A stretch of 64,000 bases of DNA from positions 2,170,001-2,234,000 of the forward strand of contig NC_089454.1 of the NCBI RefSeq assembly GCF_026210795.1. Direction: 5' to 3'. Below, piece after piece: positions 35,084 to 46,519 of this stretch. The translations under genes and the position numbers were made by a program. The number at the start of each line of letters is the position of its first letter. Position 1 is the first letter of the stretch. Source of the DNA: Rhizophagus irregularis (taxonomy: Eukaryota; Glomeromycota; Glomeromycetes; Glomerales; Glomeraceae). The notes beneath the pieces were generated by a model. It did no database searches and was not told the DNA's origin. It was given only the letters and a program-made list of their open reading frames with translations.

Positions 35084-38000
35084 ATGGAAACTTACGAAAA
35101 TCAAATCAAATACAACGATGATGGCTCAGTAAATGTACCATTTGGTCGTGCTGCGGAATGGTATATATCAAATGCAAATCTTTTAAAAAATCATCGCTTA
35201 AAAAATCAAAGTAGACAAGTTACTCCTAAACTTGTTAAAGCTGGAATCTTAACGGTAGAACGTGTACAAGGGGCAATAGATTACTTAGCATGGAAAACTA
35301 AAACTGGAACAGTAAAATCAACAAATCGTATTGATGATATTTTAGTTTTAACCAGTTTAGGAAGAGATTTGGTTTCTCAAATTGAATTAGGATTAGCCAA
35401 AAACCAACAATGTTGGTATTGGGTTATGTATTGTTCAGGTGATGGAGGCAACTGTCAAAGATTATGTGGTAGTGTTGGAAAATGTAATGAAAATTGCGAA
35501 AATTATAATTTACGAAATAATTTGAAAAATGGAAATGATATGCACCATTGTAGTGTCAGAGTTATTTCTGAATGTCAGTTATCTTGGCTATCATTAGAAA
35601 ATCCATTGCGAATTACCATTCAAGGAACTCATCGTACATTTCACAATAATAATATTCCTAAAATTTCAAGAATAAATTTAACTTATTCTGTCAGAGATTC
35701 AATAGCATTAAGCAGAAGAGCAGACCACAGGACAGCCAAAGGGATAAAAGCGAAATTATTAACATCACTTAATGGTGCATCAGAAGATGTAATTAACAAT
35801 GCATTAGCAAGCCAACGTATAATATGTAATAATGACAAACTTCGGCAATTTGTTGCCAGAGATGATAAGAAATTAAAGGATGATACTGGTCCTTGGACTC
35901 AGCTTGATAGTTTAGTAAATAATATATTAAAATCTCAAGGTTTTATATTATATTATCAAATAGCAGACATTAATCAACCAGCTGATTCACCTGACCGATA
36001 TTATCAACTTACAATTTCTGATGAGTTTTGGTTAAAAAATGCTCGTAATTACGGTAAAATCTGTATCGGAATAGATGGTAAATATGATTTAAATTTGGAC
36101 CGTGCACCGGTATTATCAATTGTCACTGAGAATAGTGCTGGTTGCGGATTGCCTGTTGCATTTGGTAAGTAAAATTTGACATATATTAAATTATTTAGTA
36201 TATAATTTATTGTAATTTATTAAATTGTAAATAAAATATATATATTAGCGCTATTTAATAAGGAAAATCATCATACTATAAAATTGGCTATTGACGCTAT
36301 TAAAAAAAATATCCCATGTGATAACGAGTTCTGTGAACACAAGTGGTACTATGAAAATCTTTTATCTGGAAACGGATTTCAACGAGTTCGTGAATGTCAA
36401 AACAATAATTGGAAGCCATATATCTTAATTGATAAGCATAGACCATCTAAACTTGCTATCCAAAATGCTTCACATAAACCAATTTTATGTTGGTTTCATA
36501 TTATGAAAACTTTTAGTGAAAATTTAAATAAATGGCAGATACCTGCAAAATTCAGGTAAGTTATATATTATATTAATTTTTTTTTATTAAAATTGATAAC
36601 TAAATTAATTATTTTATTGTTTAGATATCCAATAGCATTAGCGTTTAAAATTGTAGGTCGTAGTCGAACTGAAGAAACTGCCATTGAAATGGCTAAGAAA
36701 TATATTGAATTTATTAACACTCTTCCGTTGGAAAAAACCAAGAAAGATAAATTAATAGATGATTTATCTAAAAATTGGATGTGCACAGAGTGGCGATTAA
36801 GTTTTATTGATGCTGGTCGTATTTCCAAAAATATTACAAACAGATTTCCATGGACTACAAACAATTTTACAGAACGGATCAATAGGACAATTGAAGCAGT
36901 ATATAGTGGTAAACAAACACCATTGACATTTATTGAACGAATGTATGGAATAAATTTTCAAAGTGAAACTATTGTAAGTCATGAAGATTTAAATAAGTTT
37001 GAATCTGGTTTAGTTACTTTATTCAATACTCAAACGATTGAACAGGTAAGAATTTTTTCGTTATCATTTTTAATTAATATTATTAAATTAATTTATTTTA
37101 AATTATTTATAGCAAACTAAAGATGATATATGTTGTGATAAACTTCGAAGATTAAATCAAGGAAGATTAGATTTTCTTCTTAATATGGTTAAGATATCAT
37201 CAGACCAAAATACTTTTCTTGTCAAAAAAAAATCTGATGATTTATTTGTATCTTTTTATGATGATAAGCCTTTACGTCTAGATGAGGAAATTGTACGAAA
37301 ATTAAATGATATGGTCAATTTTCTTATGAAATCTTTATTATCCGAAAATATAATATTAGAACAAGGATTTCATATATGTAATGTTATTACTGGTGAATGT
37401 ACGTGCTGGGAATACATATGGAATAGTTCATTACGTGATAAATGTAGGCACTGTCATGCAGCCACTTTGCTTATAGAAACACAACAAAAAGGACATCTAG
37501 AAGTTGTAAACGAAGCAAAGAAAAATCTTGTTCATTATTTTCGTAATAAGGAACGAGTAGTTCCCGCGTCTATAAAAAATAATGTAATATATCAAGGTGA
37601 CATGGAAGATTCTTATCAAGAAATTATTAGATTATATAATATGCAAGGTAAGATGTTTGAAATAATTTTTTAAAAAATTATTATTGTTATTTATTATATT
37701 AATCTTACTTTTGCTCACTAGGTAATAAAATATTTTATCCACTTAAACGGTCATCTCAGGAGATTAAAGATCCATTTCGGCCAGCAGAATTAAGTGAAAG
37801 AACAAAATCAAATTTAGGCGCACCTCCTAAATTATCTGCTAAACCTCGATCGTCCCATAGAATAAATTTATTACCAAACCAATCACAATCTGGTAATACG
37901 TTTTCTATACAACAAAGGAAAACAAAACAAATTCGAAATCTTAAACGAAAACGAGAAGATAATTTATCTTCAATTAGTACTGGTAAAGATATAGATTTAA

Positions 38001-38886
38001 CGTAATAATATTAATATCTGTATTATTAATTTCTTTACCTATATTTATTTAATAGATAGAAGTACATCTTCATTTGCATCATCATCATCGTTTATAATGC
38101 CAAGCCCACCCCGCAATGTATTTCAACATCTTCCAGAACTGCCATCTAATGATGATTTAAACTTGGATTTAGAATTGGATTTAGTACCTAATTCTCACAA
38201 TTTATGCCCCTATTGTGATAATATCCTACCAGATACTTTACCAGAAAAAATAAAAGACCAGTTACAAAATCTACAAAACAAGCCAATCACAGAAGAAGAA
38301 CGTTGGTCTTTTTGTATAATGCATCATGGTGAATTGAATATTGTTCCACATGGATTATCAAAAGGATATCCTGAATATATCGATTTTAATGTACTTCCAT
38401 CACGCATAATCAAATTTGAAAAAGATCTCATTGAAATTATTAACGGAAATATTTCAAGTTACTATTGGGATATTGCATCTTCAATATATAAAGAAGTCGG
38501 ATATAATAAAGCCAAGGCGCCAATGATGCTCATGAATCGATTTGAAGTTTTTCAGGTTGGTAATTATCTGTTTGAATATAAATTTTGTTTATATTTTATT
38601 AATTAGTTTTACTAATTTACAGCCAGGTTATTATGGATTTAATGGGTTATATACTATTGTTAATACTTTAATAGATTTGTTTGTTAACTCTAATAATCTT
38701 ACAAAAGACCAAACGTACCCATTAGACCCTATGGATTTTATTTACGAAGTTCTAGTACCAGAAGTAACATTACGTCTGATTCAGGAGGACCGTAATAATA
38801 GTATAACACTTGAAGATGCGAAAGAAATTTTAAATGATAGTATTGAATTTGGAGTTTATATGCATAGCAATGAAATAGATGATTGA
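35084..38886 (+). CDS. MULE transposase fused to SWIM finger and RTC4-like domain
   Basis: Seven exons: 35084-36164, 36249-36555, 36625-37045, 37113-37647, 37722-37982, 38056-38555 and 38623-38886. All have GT..AG introns (66-84 nt) with matching phases, giving 1122 residues. A Cys/His cluster (about 110-156) resembles a zinc ribbon. The DDE core shows D331 in CIGIDGKYD, D422 in YILIDKHRPS, the CWFH motif at 441-444, and a candidate E546 in TTNNFTERINR. A SWIM finger CxCx12CxH follows at 699-716. A basic Ser/Pro linker leads to an RTC4-like domain (about 915-1115): LCPYCDNILPD, FCIMHHGE, HGLSKGYPEYIDFNVLPSRI and PGYYGFNG. MULE transposases cut and paste DNA between their terminal repeats; yeast Rtc4 is linked genetically to telomere capping. 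The exon 5-6 junction (37982/38056) keeps frame, so I read one fusion protein; without it, a stop at 38006 would give two proteins. The start at 35084 was chosen over 35021. Confidence 0.87.
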
Positions 38887-39140
38887 TTAATACTATTGTC
38901 TTTTAGTTGTAATAAAGACAAATTTTGAGAAAATAAAGATTAAATTTATGACATATAAATGTTGGCAATTCTTTGTTTTAAATGGCTTAATAAAAATATA
39001 CAAGAAGCAGTAAATAGTAAGGAAACAAAAATAACGATTAATAAGATTAATAATTTGAAATTATTTAGTGGGTTATTAAAAATAAAGTCTCCGATGTGCA
39101 AACGCAAGATACAGTATGTCGAATCTATGCATGTGACCAT

Positions 39141-39355
39141 GTGATACTATCGAATAATCAAAAATGATACATTTTTTTTCAATAATCAAAAACGATAGAA
39201 TTTTTTTTTCAATAATCAAAAACGACAGAATTTTTTTTCAATAATCAAAAATGATACATTTATTTTTTCAATAATCAAAAACGATACAACAGTTTGTACA
39301 ACTAACTTCTATAATCAAAAAGCATCACCTCCTTAATCAAAAACGATATATTTGC
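39141..39355 (-). repeat. Right terminal inverted repeat of the MULE
   Basis: An exact reverse complement of 34598-34812 by reading, including the TTTTTGATTA unit array. It begins GTGATACTATCGAATAATC and ends ATCGTTTTTG in complement form at the outer edge, next to the TTTTGTACC duplication. Confidence 0.9.
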
Positions 39356-39468
39356 TTTTGTACCACCTCATCCAAAACATACTGTATATAGACGCTCCGG
39401 ACTAATAATAATAGTTAATTGAAAATATGACTTTTTGAATAATATTATTTATACTTTTATTTAAAATA

Positions 39469-39607
39469 CCTATAAGAAAAGTCGATCCGTTTTTTATATT
39501 CCATCTTTTTCCATAAAAGGATCATATTTCCGGAATTAATAACTTATATCACGGAATTTATCGAATTATTTATATTTTAGAAATAACGGATAAAATTTTT
39601 TATAGGG
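39469..39607 (-). mobile_element. CCCTATAAAA-ended MITE, copy D
   Basis: The same unit as 11231, slightly shorter: GTCGATCCGTTTTTTATATT, TTTCCGGAATTAATAACTTA, ending ATTTTTTATAGGG. The left terminus is degenerate (CCTATAAG). Confidence 0.75.
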
Positions 39608-39772
39608 CTAGCAAAAAAGAAAAATAAAAATAAACATTTAACTAAATCTTCCAGTAGAAAAGTAGAAAATATTTTCGAAAAAGAAAAAATAAAAAAAAAA
39701 TCATTTTACAAAATTATTATTATAAATTATACTTATAACACAAAGAAATAAAAGTCTTATTATATTATATAA

Positions 39773-40095
39773 GGGCGGCCATTATTCGTACCCCATTTTT
39801 GTTATTCGTACCCCTTCCTCTGTAATAAATTATGATCTACAAGCGGCCCTATAAAAAAAGTTTTCCAAACACTGTTCGGTTTTTTGTTCAGAAAATTAAC
39901 CCCCTCCGCATCTTGTATTATATTGTAACAAATATTGTATAATAACGTACGAGTGTTCGGAAAATCGACCCCATTCCGAATATTTTATCAGACAAACATT
40001 TTTATAGGGCCATTCATTGAAAAATGAAAGTTAAATGACAAACTAGTTGGGGAGAGGGTACGCATAACAAAATCGTGGGTATGAATAACAGCCGC
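39773..40095. mobile_element. TIR element, 323 bp, enclosing a second TIR unit
   Basis: Outer inverted repeats of about 45 bp contain GCGGCCATTATTCGTACCCC and TTGTTATTCGTACCC and their mirrored forms. They are flanked by the 8-bp repeat TTATATAA (39765-39772 and 40096-40103), which is AT-rich and so only moderate evidence. Within it, 39847-40009 is bounded by CCCTATAAAAAAAG and ATTTTTATAGGG, with mirrored TTTTCCAAACACT / AGTGTTCGGAAAA. This is either a nested CCCTATAAAA-type element or a subterminal palindrome. Confidence 0.6.
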
Positions 40096-40103
40096 TTATA
40101 TAA

Positions 40104-40874
40104 ATGTGTGTAATACATAATAACTATAATATACAAAACTGCTGTTTAGAGATATTTTAACAATGTTGCAATGATAATAGTAATAATAGTATTTTCTTCA
40201 AAATAATAATTGTAATAACCAATAGGACGCCGACGATTCAACTATATTGTTTTGTTGTTGAGAAAATGTGTTCTCCTCGTCCTATTTGTCCGATTAACCC
40301 TTATTTATTTACTAAACAAATTTGCGCTTGGCGTCGAATTCATATGATTATCCTTTTTTTGATTTTAGAATGTTTAGAATGTTTTTTAGGAAACGCTTAA
40401 ATAAATTAAAATTAAGATTAAAATGGTTAGTAAAAAATAATGATGCAAAGTTATAAACTATTATTACAATTTGCCTTTTTTGGACCTGGCCACTCGGATT
40501 TTTATTTTAACAAATAACCCACAGCCTGGTTTGTCAATGTTGTACTAGTGTACCGTAAATGATATTGGTAGTTTGTTACCCGGGCTAGTTGCTGTGGTGC
40601 GGGAACTGCAGATTAAACTTCGTATAATTAATTATATTTTATTATAGCAGAAATAGATAGGTTTTTTGTTATCAGTTACTATAATTTTATTATAGTTTTT
40701 AGTTTTAAGTTATACGCTTATTGCAGATCGCCGAGCGAGTATACACCTTAAATTTAAGTTACGTTCTTGTTATACACTTTATTTACGATCTACCAATAAA
40801 ATTGTTCTGTTCCCATCACGTGACTGAGTTATGATTATTAAAATCACGTGAAACTTTTTGAGAGTAACTCTACT
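40104..40874. other. Intergenic part of unit 2
   Basis: No gene is seen. TTGCCTTTTTTGGACCTGGC and CGGATTTTTATTTTAA at about 40471-40510 match 45047-45086 of unit 3 in the same order. Confidence 0.5.
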
Positions 40875-41893
40875 TCCTCTTAACATTAAATTTGCATATA
40901 CAAAAGAATTATATTTACCATATAAATCTGAATTATTATTAACATCAATTTTGTCAAAACATAATGAAATTATAGAAATAATATATTTTTGAGTCTATAA
41001 TTCCATCAATAATATTCCTACGTCTTACTAGGAAGCAAATATTATCATTTGGTTTACTTACTATCAGGATTCAGATAAGATATTAATAATTCTTCATAAA
41101 ATTGACATCTTAAAAGCTTTTTGTAAGGTCGAACTTTTTCTAGATGAAAGACTAGAATCTAATCAAAGATAAACAATGTTGTAAAGTATCTTTCATGATT
41201 CGGAAATCATTTTCTGACCAAATAGTAAGATCCGAAATAAATTTGGGTTCTTATCAAGTTCCCATTTTAATGCATATCCCAAACTTCAATTTCCTTCATT
41301 TGTAAATCATCTCTTTCAGGTGATTTGGCCATTAAATCCGTACTACAAAATTATTAAAGTTCTAATAAGTTATTAGATTGAAAGCTTATCTGGTAAGCAA
41401 GTTCAAAATTTGGTCTCATCCCTTATTTTCAATTAAATATCTTTGTAAATAATCGGATATTTCTTTTTGAAGAAGTTCGTCAGCAGCTCATTTAATATAA
41501 TGGTAAATGTATCTGTTACTATAAAATGATAAAATATTAAATTTTAAAATTTTTGGCAGTAAATACCTTAAAGTAACTTGAAAAACTTCAACTGTAATGT
41601 TAGATTTTACGAAATAAAACCTTCCGTTTTCACTTTTCATATATTTGTTATTTGGTAAAGCAGAACGAAAAATAGTCTAATCGTGCTCCAATTATTTGAG
41701 AATGTAATTTAATCTTGAAATTATCCAGTCCGTTCGAAACATCTTCACCACTATATTTATAGGTTCCTCATTAAATTTAACCCAAATCATTTTTTTATAT
41801 TTTCTTTTTTGTTCCAAAAAAGGGGCGGGATATCTTTCACTTTCATTTTGTTCATTTTCTGATGAGAAGCAGGGTGGTTCTAGCGATTGGACG
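40875..41893 (-). pseudogene. BTB-BACK-TLDc pseudogene (unit 2)
   Basis: It is collinear at nucleotide level with the intact gene at 22169-24229 but much shortened. Part of the TLDc region, the BACK region, the BTB exon and the header exon are all recognisable in order on the minus strand (for example AAAGCTTTTTGTAAGGTCGA at about 41112 and AGCAGGGTGGTTCTA at 41869). Many small deletions and insertions break every frame, and the 3' half of TLDc is missing. The header remains, so the header-BTB fusion predates the duplication. Confidence 0.82.
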
Positions 41894-42305
41894 TGAATAA
41901 CTTGAGAAAGAGAATGAGCTTTATCGTATATAATAAAATTTCAAAGTATTATATATACGCTATTAAAAAAGACAATTTTTTATTTAAAAATTTGTTGACC
42001 GGCGGCAACATCAAAGTTTTGATATTAATACATCATAAATATTATAATTTTTTGATTCTTAATAATTTACATATCTTAACAATTTGTTAATAATTTTAAA
42101 TACCGTATATTTTTTCATACAAATTTGTATTTTCTTTTTTGCTTAATCATTTTAGGAATTATCGTAATTAATTACTTACTATAAACTGGTTGTAATATTC
42201 ATAAAAATTAAAACGTCTACAATCATATTATTATAAGCCGATTTAAATTTTTCGAAGAATTTGCTAATTTTCAGCATAAAACGAATTGAGAAAATAATTT
42301 CTGGA

Positions 42306-43448
42306 TTAAAAATTTCGATATTTGTCGGAGATCAATTTGCTGGATGAATTAATATTTACGTCGTGGTTATCATTGTATGATACGTCATTATCATCATAAT
42401 TTTGATTAACATCAGTGATCGGAATAGCTTGTGCTGTTATTCCCTCGACAGGAGTGTAGAAATGATATGTATCTCGATGGTCAAAATTAATATCAGTCAT
42501 TGGAACATCATGTGTTAATGTATCATTCTGAAGTGAATTTGTATTTTTATCACAATATGGTATCGTCTCTCTTTCAGGAATTTGACGTTGTGGAAAATTA
42601 TTTTGAACATCTTTAGTATCTTCAACTTTATTTTGGTGGGATACTTGATTATCAATCATTGAAGTTACTTGTGTTGTCATTAAATTATTCTCAATATTTT
42701 CGTTAGACGATTTTGTATTTCTATAATTATTGTATACAGGTCTCATCTGAGGTGGTGATATGTCATTGAAGTCAACTTGTTGCTGTGGATGAATGACATT
42801 GTGAATGTAACCTCCGTTAACATTATTTTGGTTGTCGGTCGTTATTACGTTATTTCCAATACTTCTGTGAAATGAACTTGAATTTCTATTAAAACTTGAG
42901 ACATTGTTGGAATCAATTTGTTGCTGTGGTTGAGTGACATTATAAGTATAATCTACGACATCATTCATCGAAACCATTTGTTCTGTATTCTGTCCCCGAA
43001 TTGGATTCATATTTATATTAGAATCAATCCTCATTTCACTTTGGGGAATGTGATTTTGCGTGAGGTAAAATGGAAGAATCTGTTTCAAATCTTGTTCTAG
43101 ATTTAATTTTTGATCCAAAGATAATGATTTTTTTCGTTCAAAGTTATTCATGTCGATGTCTATCCCGTATATTTCTTTATTCAATATTTTTATGATCAAA
43201 GGATATGAAAATAATTTACATTTAACATAATAATTTATTGTAGACCCATGATAAAAAAATCCATGATCGTAATCATGGTCATCCAAGATAGAACCACGTA
43301 AAATAATTTGACAAGTTACATGATAAAAATTACCATCGTCCAGATGAAAGAATTTGTATTCATTCATTTGTATAACTTGAGAAATCGATAAATTACTTTG
43401 CTGAATCATTGTTGAAGCAGTAAAATTATTCATGATTCTTTGATACAT
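42306..43448 (-). CDS. Uncharacterised Asn-rich protein, paralogue 3 (380 aa)
   Basis: A single open exon of 380 codons starts MYQRIMNNFTAST. The head is nearly identical to that of the 31144 copy (NFYHVTCQIILRGSIL, YYVKCKLFSYPLIIKIL, LKQILPFYLTQNHIP). The tail is Asn/Gln-rich, with different in-frame gaps: it lacks a stretch after NTEQMVSMNDV and ends NINSSSKLISDKYRNF. I cannot assign a function. The reading frame has survived in a unit whose partner BTB-TLDc gene is dead, suggesting separate selection. Confidence 0.72.
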   Translation of the reverse strand: MYQRIMNNFTASTMIQQSNLSISQVIQMNEYKFFHLDDGNFYHVTCQIILRGSILDDHDYDHGFFYHGSTINYYVKCKLFSYPLIIKILNKEIYGIDIDMNNFERKKSLSLDQKLNLEQDLKQILPFYLTQNHIPQSEMRIDSNINMNPIRGQNTEQMVSMNDVVDYTYNVTQPQQQIDSNNVSSFNRNSSSFHRSIGNNVITTDNQNNVNGGYIHNVIHPQQQVDFNDISPPQMRPVYNNYRNTKSSNENIENNLMTTQVTSMIDNQVSHQNKVEDTKDVQNNFPQRQIPERETIPYCDKNTNSLQNDTLTHDVPMTDINFDHRDTYHFYTPVEGITAQAIPITDVNQNYDDNDVSYNDNHDVNINSSSKLISDKYRNF

Positions 43449-45624
43449 TGATGGAGTTAAAAGATTGAATGGTTATAAATTAAATTTTTAATCCTTGGAT
43501 CAGCACATAAAATCACGTGATTTCGTATTAGTAAGAATACACTAATTCATTTTTGGATACTATCAACATTTAATTTACATCGTGGAAAGTTCTATTATGT
43601 AAAACTTTCTTTTTATTCGTTCATTTAGTTGGACAAAACGCTTATGCCAAGATTCTATAGTATTGCAGATTAGATAATTTGATCATTGTATGCAGATTGG
43701 ACGGACCTAATAACTATATAATATAGATTAAAATAAAATAATGTTTTTAATAAATTATTTTGCATAAATTTTTCTAAAATTGTAAATTGTATCACCACTT
43801 TTTGCTGTGATAGTCCCCTTAAATATTATACAGTCAACTTTCCCCAGCAAATCCCTTATAAAATAGTAACAGTTTTGTGTAATTTTTTTTCTAATAATAT
43901 ACAAATAATAATTTCCTTTTCACATTAAAATCTATTACTAATAGACAATCAGCAAGAAGTTGACAAGGAATTATTGATATTTTTAACAGAGAAAAAAAAA
44001 AGTTTTTATCGAGATAAATTTATTAGCATTAATAGCAATAACAAGTATTCAGAATTCAGAATCAGATATCCATATAGATATCTTTTAAAATAAATAAGAA
44101 CCAAGACATTATCCGCAGAATATCCAAATTAATCTCTTCAAATGATTAGATGTTAATCAGATATCCGGAATAATATATACATATAAAATTAGCATGTGTT
44201 ATTAGGCAAATAGGGAAAAAATTTTAAAGATTATATAAATAGAATTATTAACGAATGGTACAGTATATTTAGTACAGTGTTTGGAAAATGATTTGAAATT
44301 GATAAAGGGTTCAAGCGTATAATAACGTCATGAATTGCGTGGATAAAATTTCTCGCATTACCGAAATACAACCTGATGATTGGCATAACGGGAATGATGC
44401 ATTATTTAAACATCACATAATATCAAAACAATAACGAAATTGAAGTTCAAAAATATAAACCAATCAAAAATTGGCTTGTTTTAGTGTAATAAATGAAAAA
44501 AAAGCTCAAAAAGAAAAAAAATAATAATAATAATTAACGCGAGAAGAAAATTTTTTTGAAGTAATTACTATAACACCAAGGTACTTATTTTCACATGGAT
44601 TGGTTAAAAATTTGTCCGTCAGTGGCAAAATTTATAGCCGATCACACAATTGACCACGTATTATTATCGTACGGATCTAGCCATAACAGAAAATTTATTT
44701 TTAATATGGATGAAAGACTATTAAGGAAATACTTTTGATAATTAATAAAATACGGTATTCTTATTTTTAATATAACAAGCTTTTTCCGATAAAATCATGT
44801 TACGCCATTATGGTCATATTTCCTCCTACTGTTCTATTTACTGATTACCCTTTATTTAGCCTTTATTTATTTGCTACACAAATTTAATCTGATCATCGAT
44901 AAATGGTCATTTTTCTAGTTTTTATCGAAAAGGCTGTCATCGAATAATATCCGAAATAATTGGAATACAATTCAGTCACGTGATCTTTTTCTGGAAAATT
45001 TTTTATAGGGCGCTATCAATGATTAATTCTATTTTCACATCATAATTTGCCTTTTTTGAACCCGGCCTCCCGGATTTTTATTTTAAGAAAAAAATTTTTT
45101 AACCAATAAAATAAAATTTAAATTCATTATAATAATCCACAGCGTAATCTTCATATGTTACAAATAATTTCCTATGTCAAACAAAATTCCGGGATTTTTA
45201 AAAACGGTACACTAGCACAAAATTTTTAAGCTTTCTAAATACCAATTCTTTTATTGAATATTGAACGAGAAAAATTGATGTTTCTTGAAAAAATCATTTT
45301 AAACAATATATGCAGTACATTATTGTTTCATCTAATTGGAAAATTTTAATAATAAAATTTAAATTTCTCTTTATATTATAAATTGTTATGGTGTTTGTTA
45401 TAGTAAGCGGTATGATTAAATTGAAAAAATGAATATTATTTAAACATTATTTTATTATGATAATTTGGCCAAGTCATCAAAAACTGTCACTTAATCACCA
45501 GCGCGGTAAGATGGGAAGTGGCAAGGGACGAAAATAAAGGGAAGAGAAAGGAAAGACAAGAAGGAAAAGAAAAATTATGGACGTATTAATCCTTTTCTTT
45601 TAGTTGATTGATTTTATAGAAATG
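43449..45624. other. Intergenic part of unit 3
   Basis: It is collinear with unit 2 as far as about 45090. A lone TTTTTTATAGGGCG end near 44999-45012 suggests a truncated CCCTATAAAA-family element. No gene is seen. Confidence 0.45.
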
Positions 45625-45850
45625 GAAATGTTGATCCTATAACAGGTTCTCCAATTTACTGTCTTCAAGAAAGCGATGATACTTTATGGTATCGGATCTG
45701 GACAAGAAGGAAGCGTGAGAGGGCAAGAGTAAGGGAGCAAAGTGCGAGAAGGAAAGGCAGGAAGGAAAATTGGAAGAAGGAAAGAGTAAAAGATAAGGGT
45801 AAGAGAGGAATAAAGGTAAAAATACAGAAATTTTCTAATCATGACTAATA
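45625..45850 (+). other. Purine-rich tract, possible orphan exon
   Basis: After a TTTTCTTTTAG acceptor-like site near 45602 one frame stays open to a stop at about 45846. It reads RNGNVDPITGSPIYCL, then DDTLWYRIW, then a long Arg/Lys/Glu-rich stretch encoded by an A/G-rich strand. The basic part may simply reflect the purine bias. No neighbouring exon is found, so it is not called as a gene. Confidence 0.25.
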
Positions 45851-46045
45851 TGATGATTTAAATAATGTTATAATAGATTTAAGCCAGATTCGGCAACTCT
45901 TCCACATATGATAGAAGCTCAATTATAATGAATATCAGACAAGAATGAAAGAGGACCGAAATATATATACAGCAGAGGTCGTGACGGTCAAAATAAAGCT
46001 GTACACATTTTTTCAGGGTAATTATATTTGAATATATATTTATCC

Positions 46046-46513
46046 AGTACGATACGAATTTGCAAACCTGTACGGTACGGTTGATCAATTTTTGTGATAA
46101 TCATTTTGTACCGTACCGTACTGGCTCTATAATAATCTCTCTATATATAGAACCAGTACAGTACAGTACGGTTATTGTTTTAAATGGACATTTTGGACAT
46201 TAGTGTCCAAATTATTAAAATGAAAATTTTGGACATTGGTGTCCAAATTACAAAAATGAACATTTGGACATTGGTGTCCAAATTACAAAAATGAACATTT
46301 TGGACATTGGTGTCCAAATTATCAAAATGAACATTTTGGACATTAGTGTCCAAATTATTAAAATTGACACTGGTGTCCAATTAATTATATGCTAAATGTA
46401 CCATACTGATTTTCTCTTTAGTACGGTACGGTACGGTCATGTTGATCAAATTTTGTAATTTTGTATGGGTGATCAACCGTACCGTACAGGTTTGCAAATT
46501 CGTACCGTACCGA
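46046..46513. mobile_element. GTACGGTACGG-ended TIR element, about 468 bp
   Basis: Inverted repeats of about 42 bp at each end share TACGAATTTGCAAACCTG and TACGGTACGGTTGATCA with three mismatches. TTATCC occurs next to both ends (46040 and 46514), a possible target duplication. The interior has more GTACGGTACGG runs around a palindromic minisatellite. There is no transposase. Confidence 0.72.
46183..46380. repeat. Palindromic minisatellite, about 35-bp unit, six copies
   Basis: Each unit holds the near-palindrome TTGGACATTGGTGTCCAA followed by ATTAxxAAAATGAACATT. About six copies occur, the last one truncated. The apparent minus-strand ORF through it is only the repeat translated. Confidence 0.85.
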
Positions 46514-46519
46514 TTATCC

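Larger units (their letters stand above)
34598..39355 (+). mobile_element. Complete Mutator-like transposon, 4758 bp
   Basis: The element is bounded by 215-bp terminal inverted repeats (34598-34812 and 39141-39355) that read as identical base for base, including the lengths of their A/T runs. It is flanked by a 9-bp direct duplication TTTTGTACC (34589-34597 and 39356-39364). Inside is one seven-exon gene with no visible lesion. Size, 9-bp duplication, long inverted repeats and the encoded DDE-SWIM protein all fit the Mutator/MULE superfamily. Identical ends and an open gene mean the insertion is recent and possibly still autonomous. Confidence 0.93.

Noticed and set aside
38959-39144. ORF between the RTC4-like exon and the right MULE end
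   Set aside because: It is short, overlaps an opposite-strand ORF of similar length, and has no domain; it is probably 3' untranslated sequence.
46180-46380. Minus-strand ORF and CRISPR-like spacing of repeats
   Set aside because: It is a single palindromic minisatellite with no unique spacers and no cas genes; the protein is just the repeat translated.
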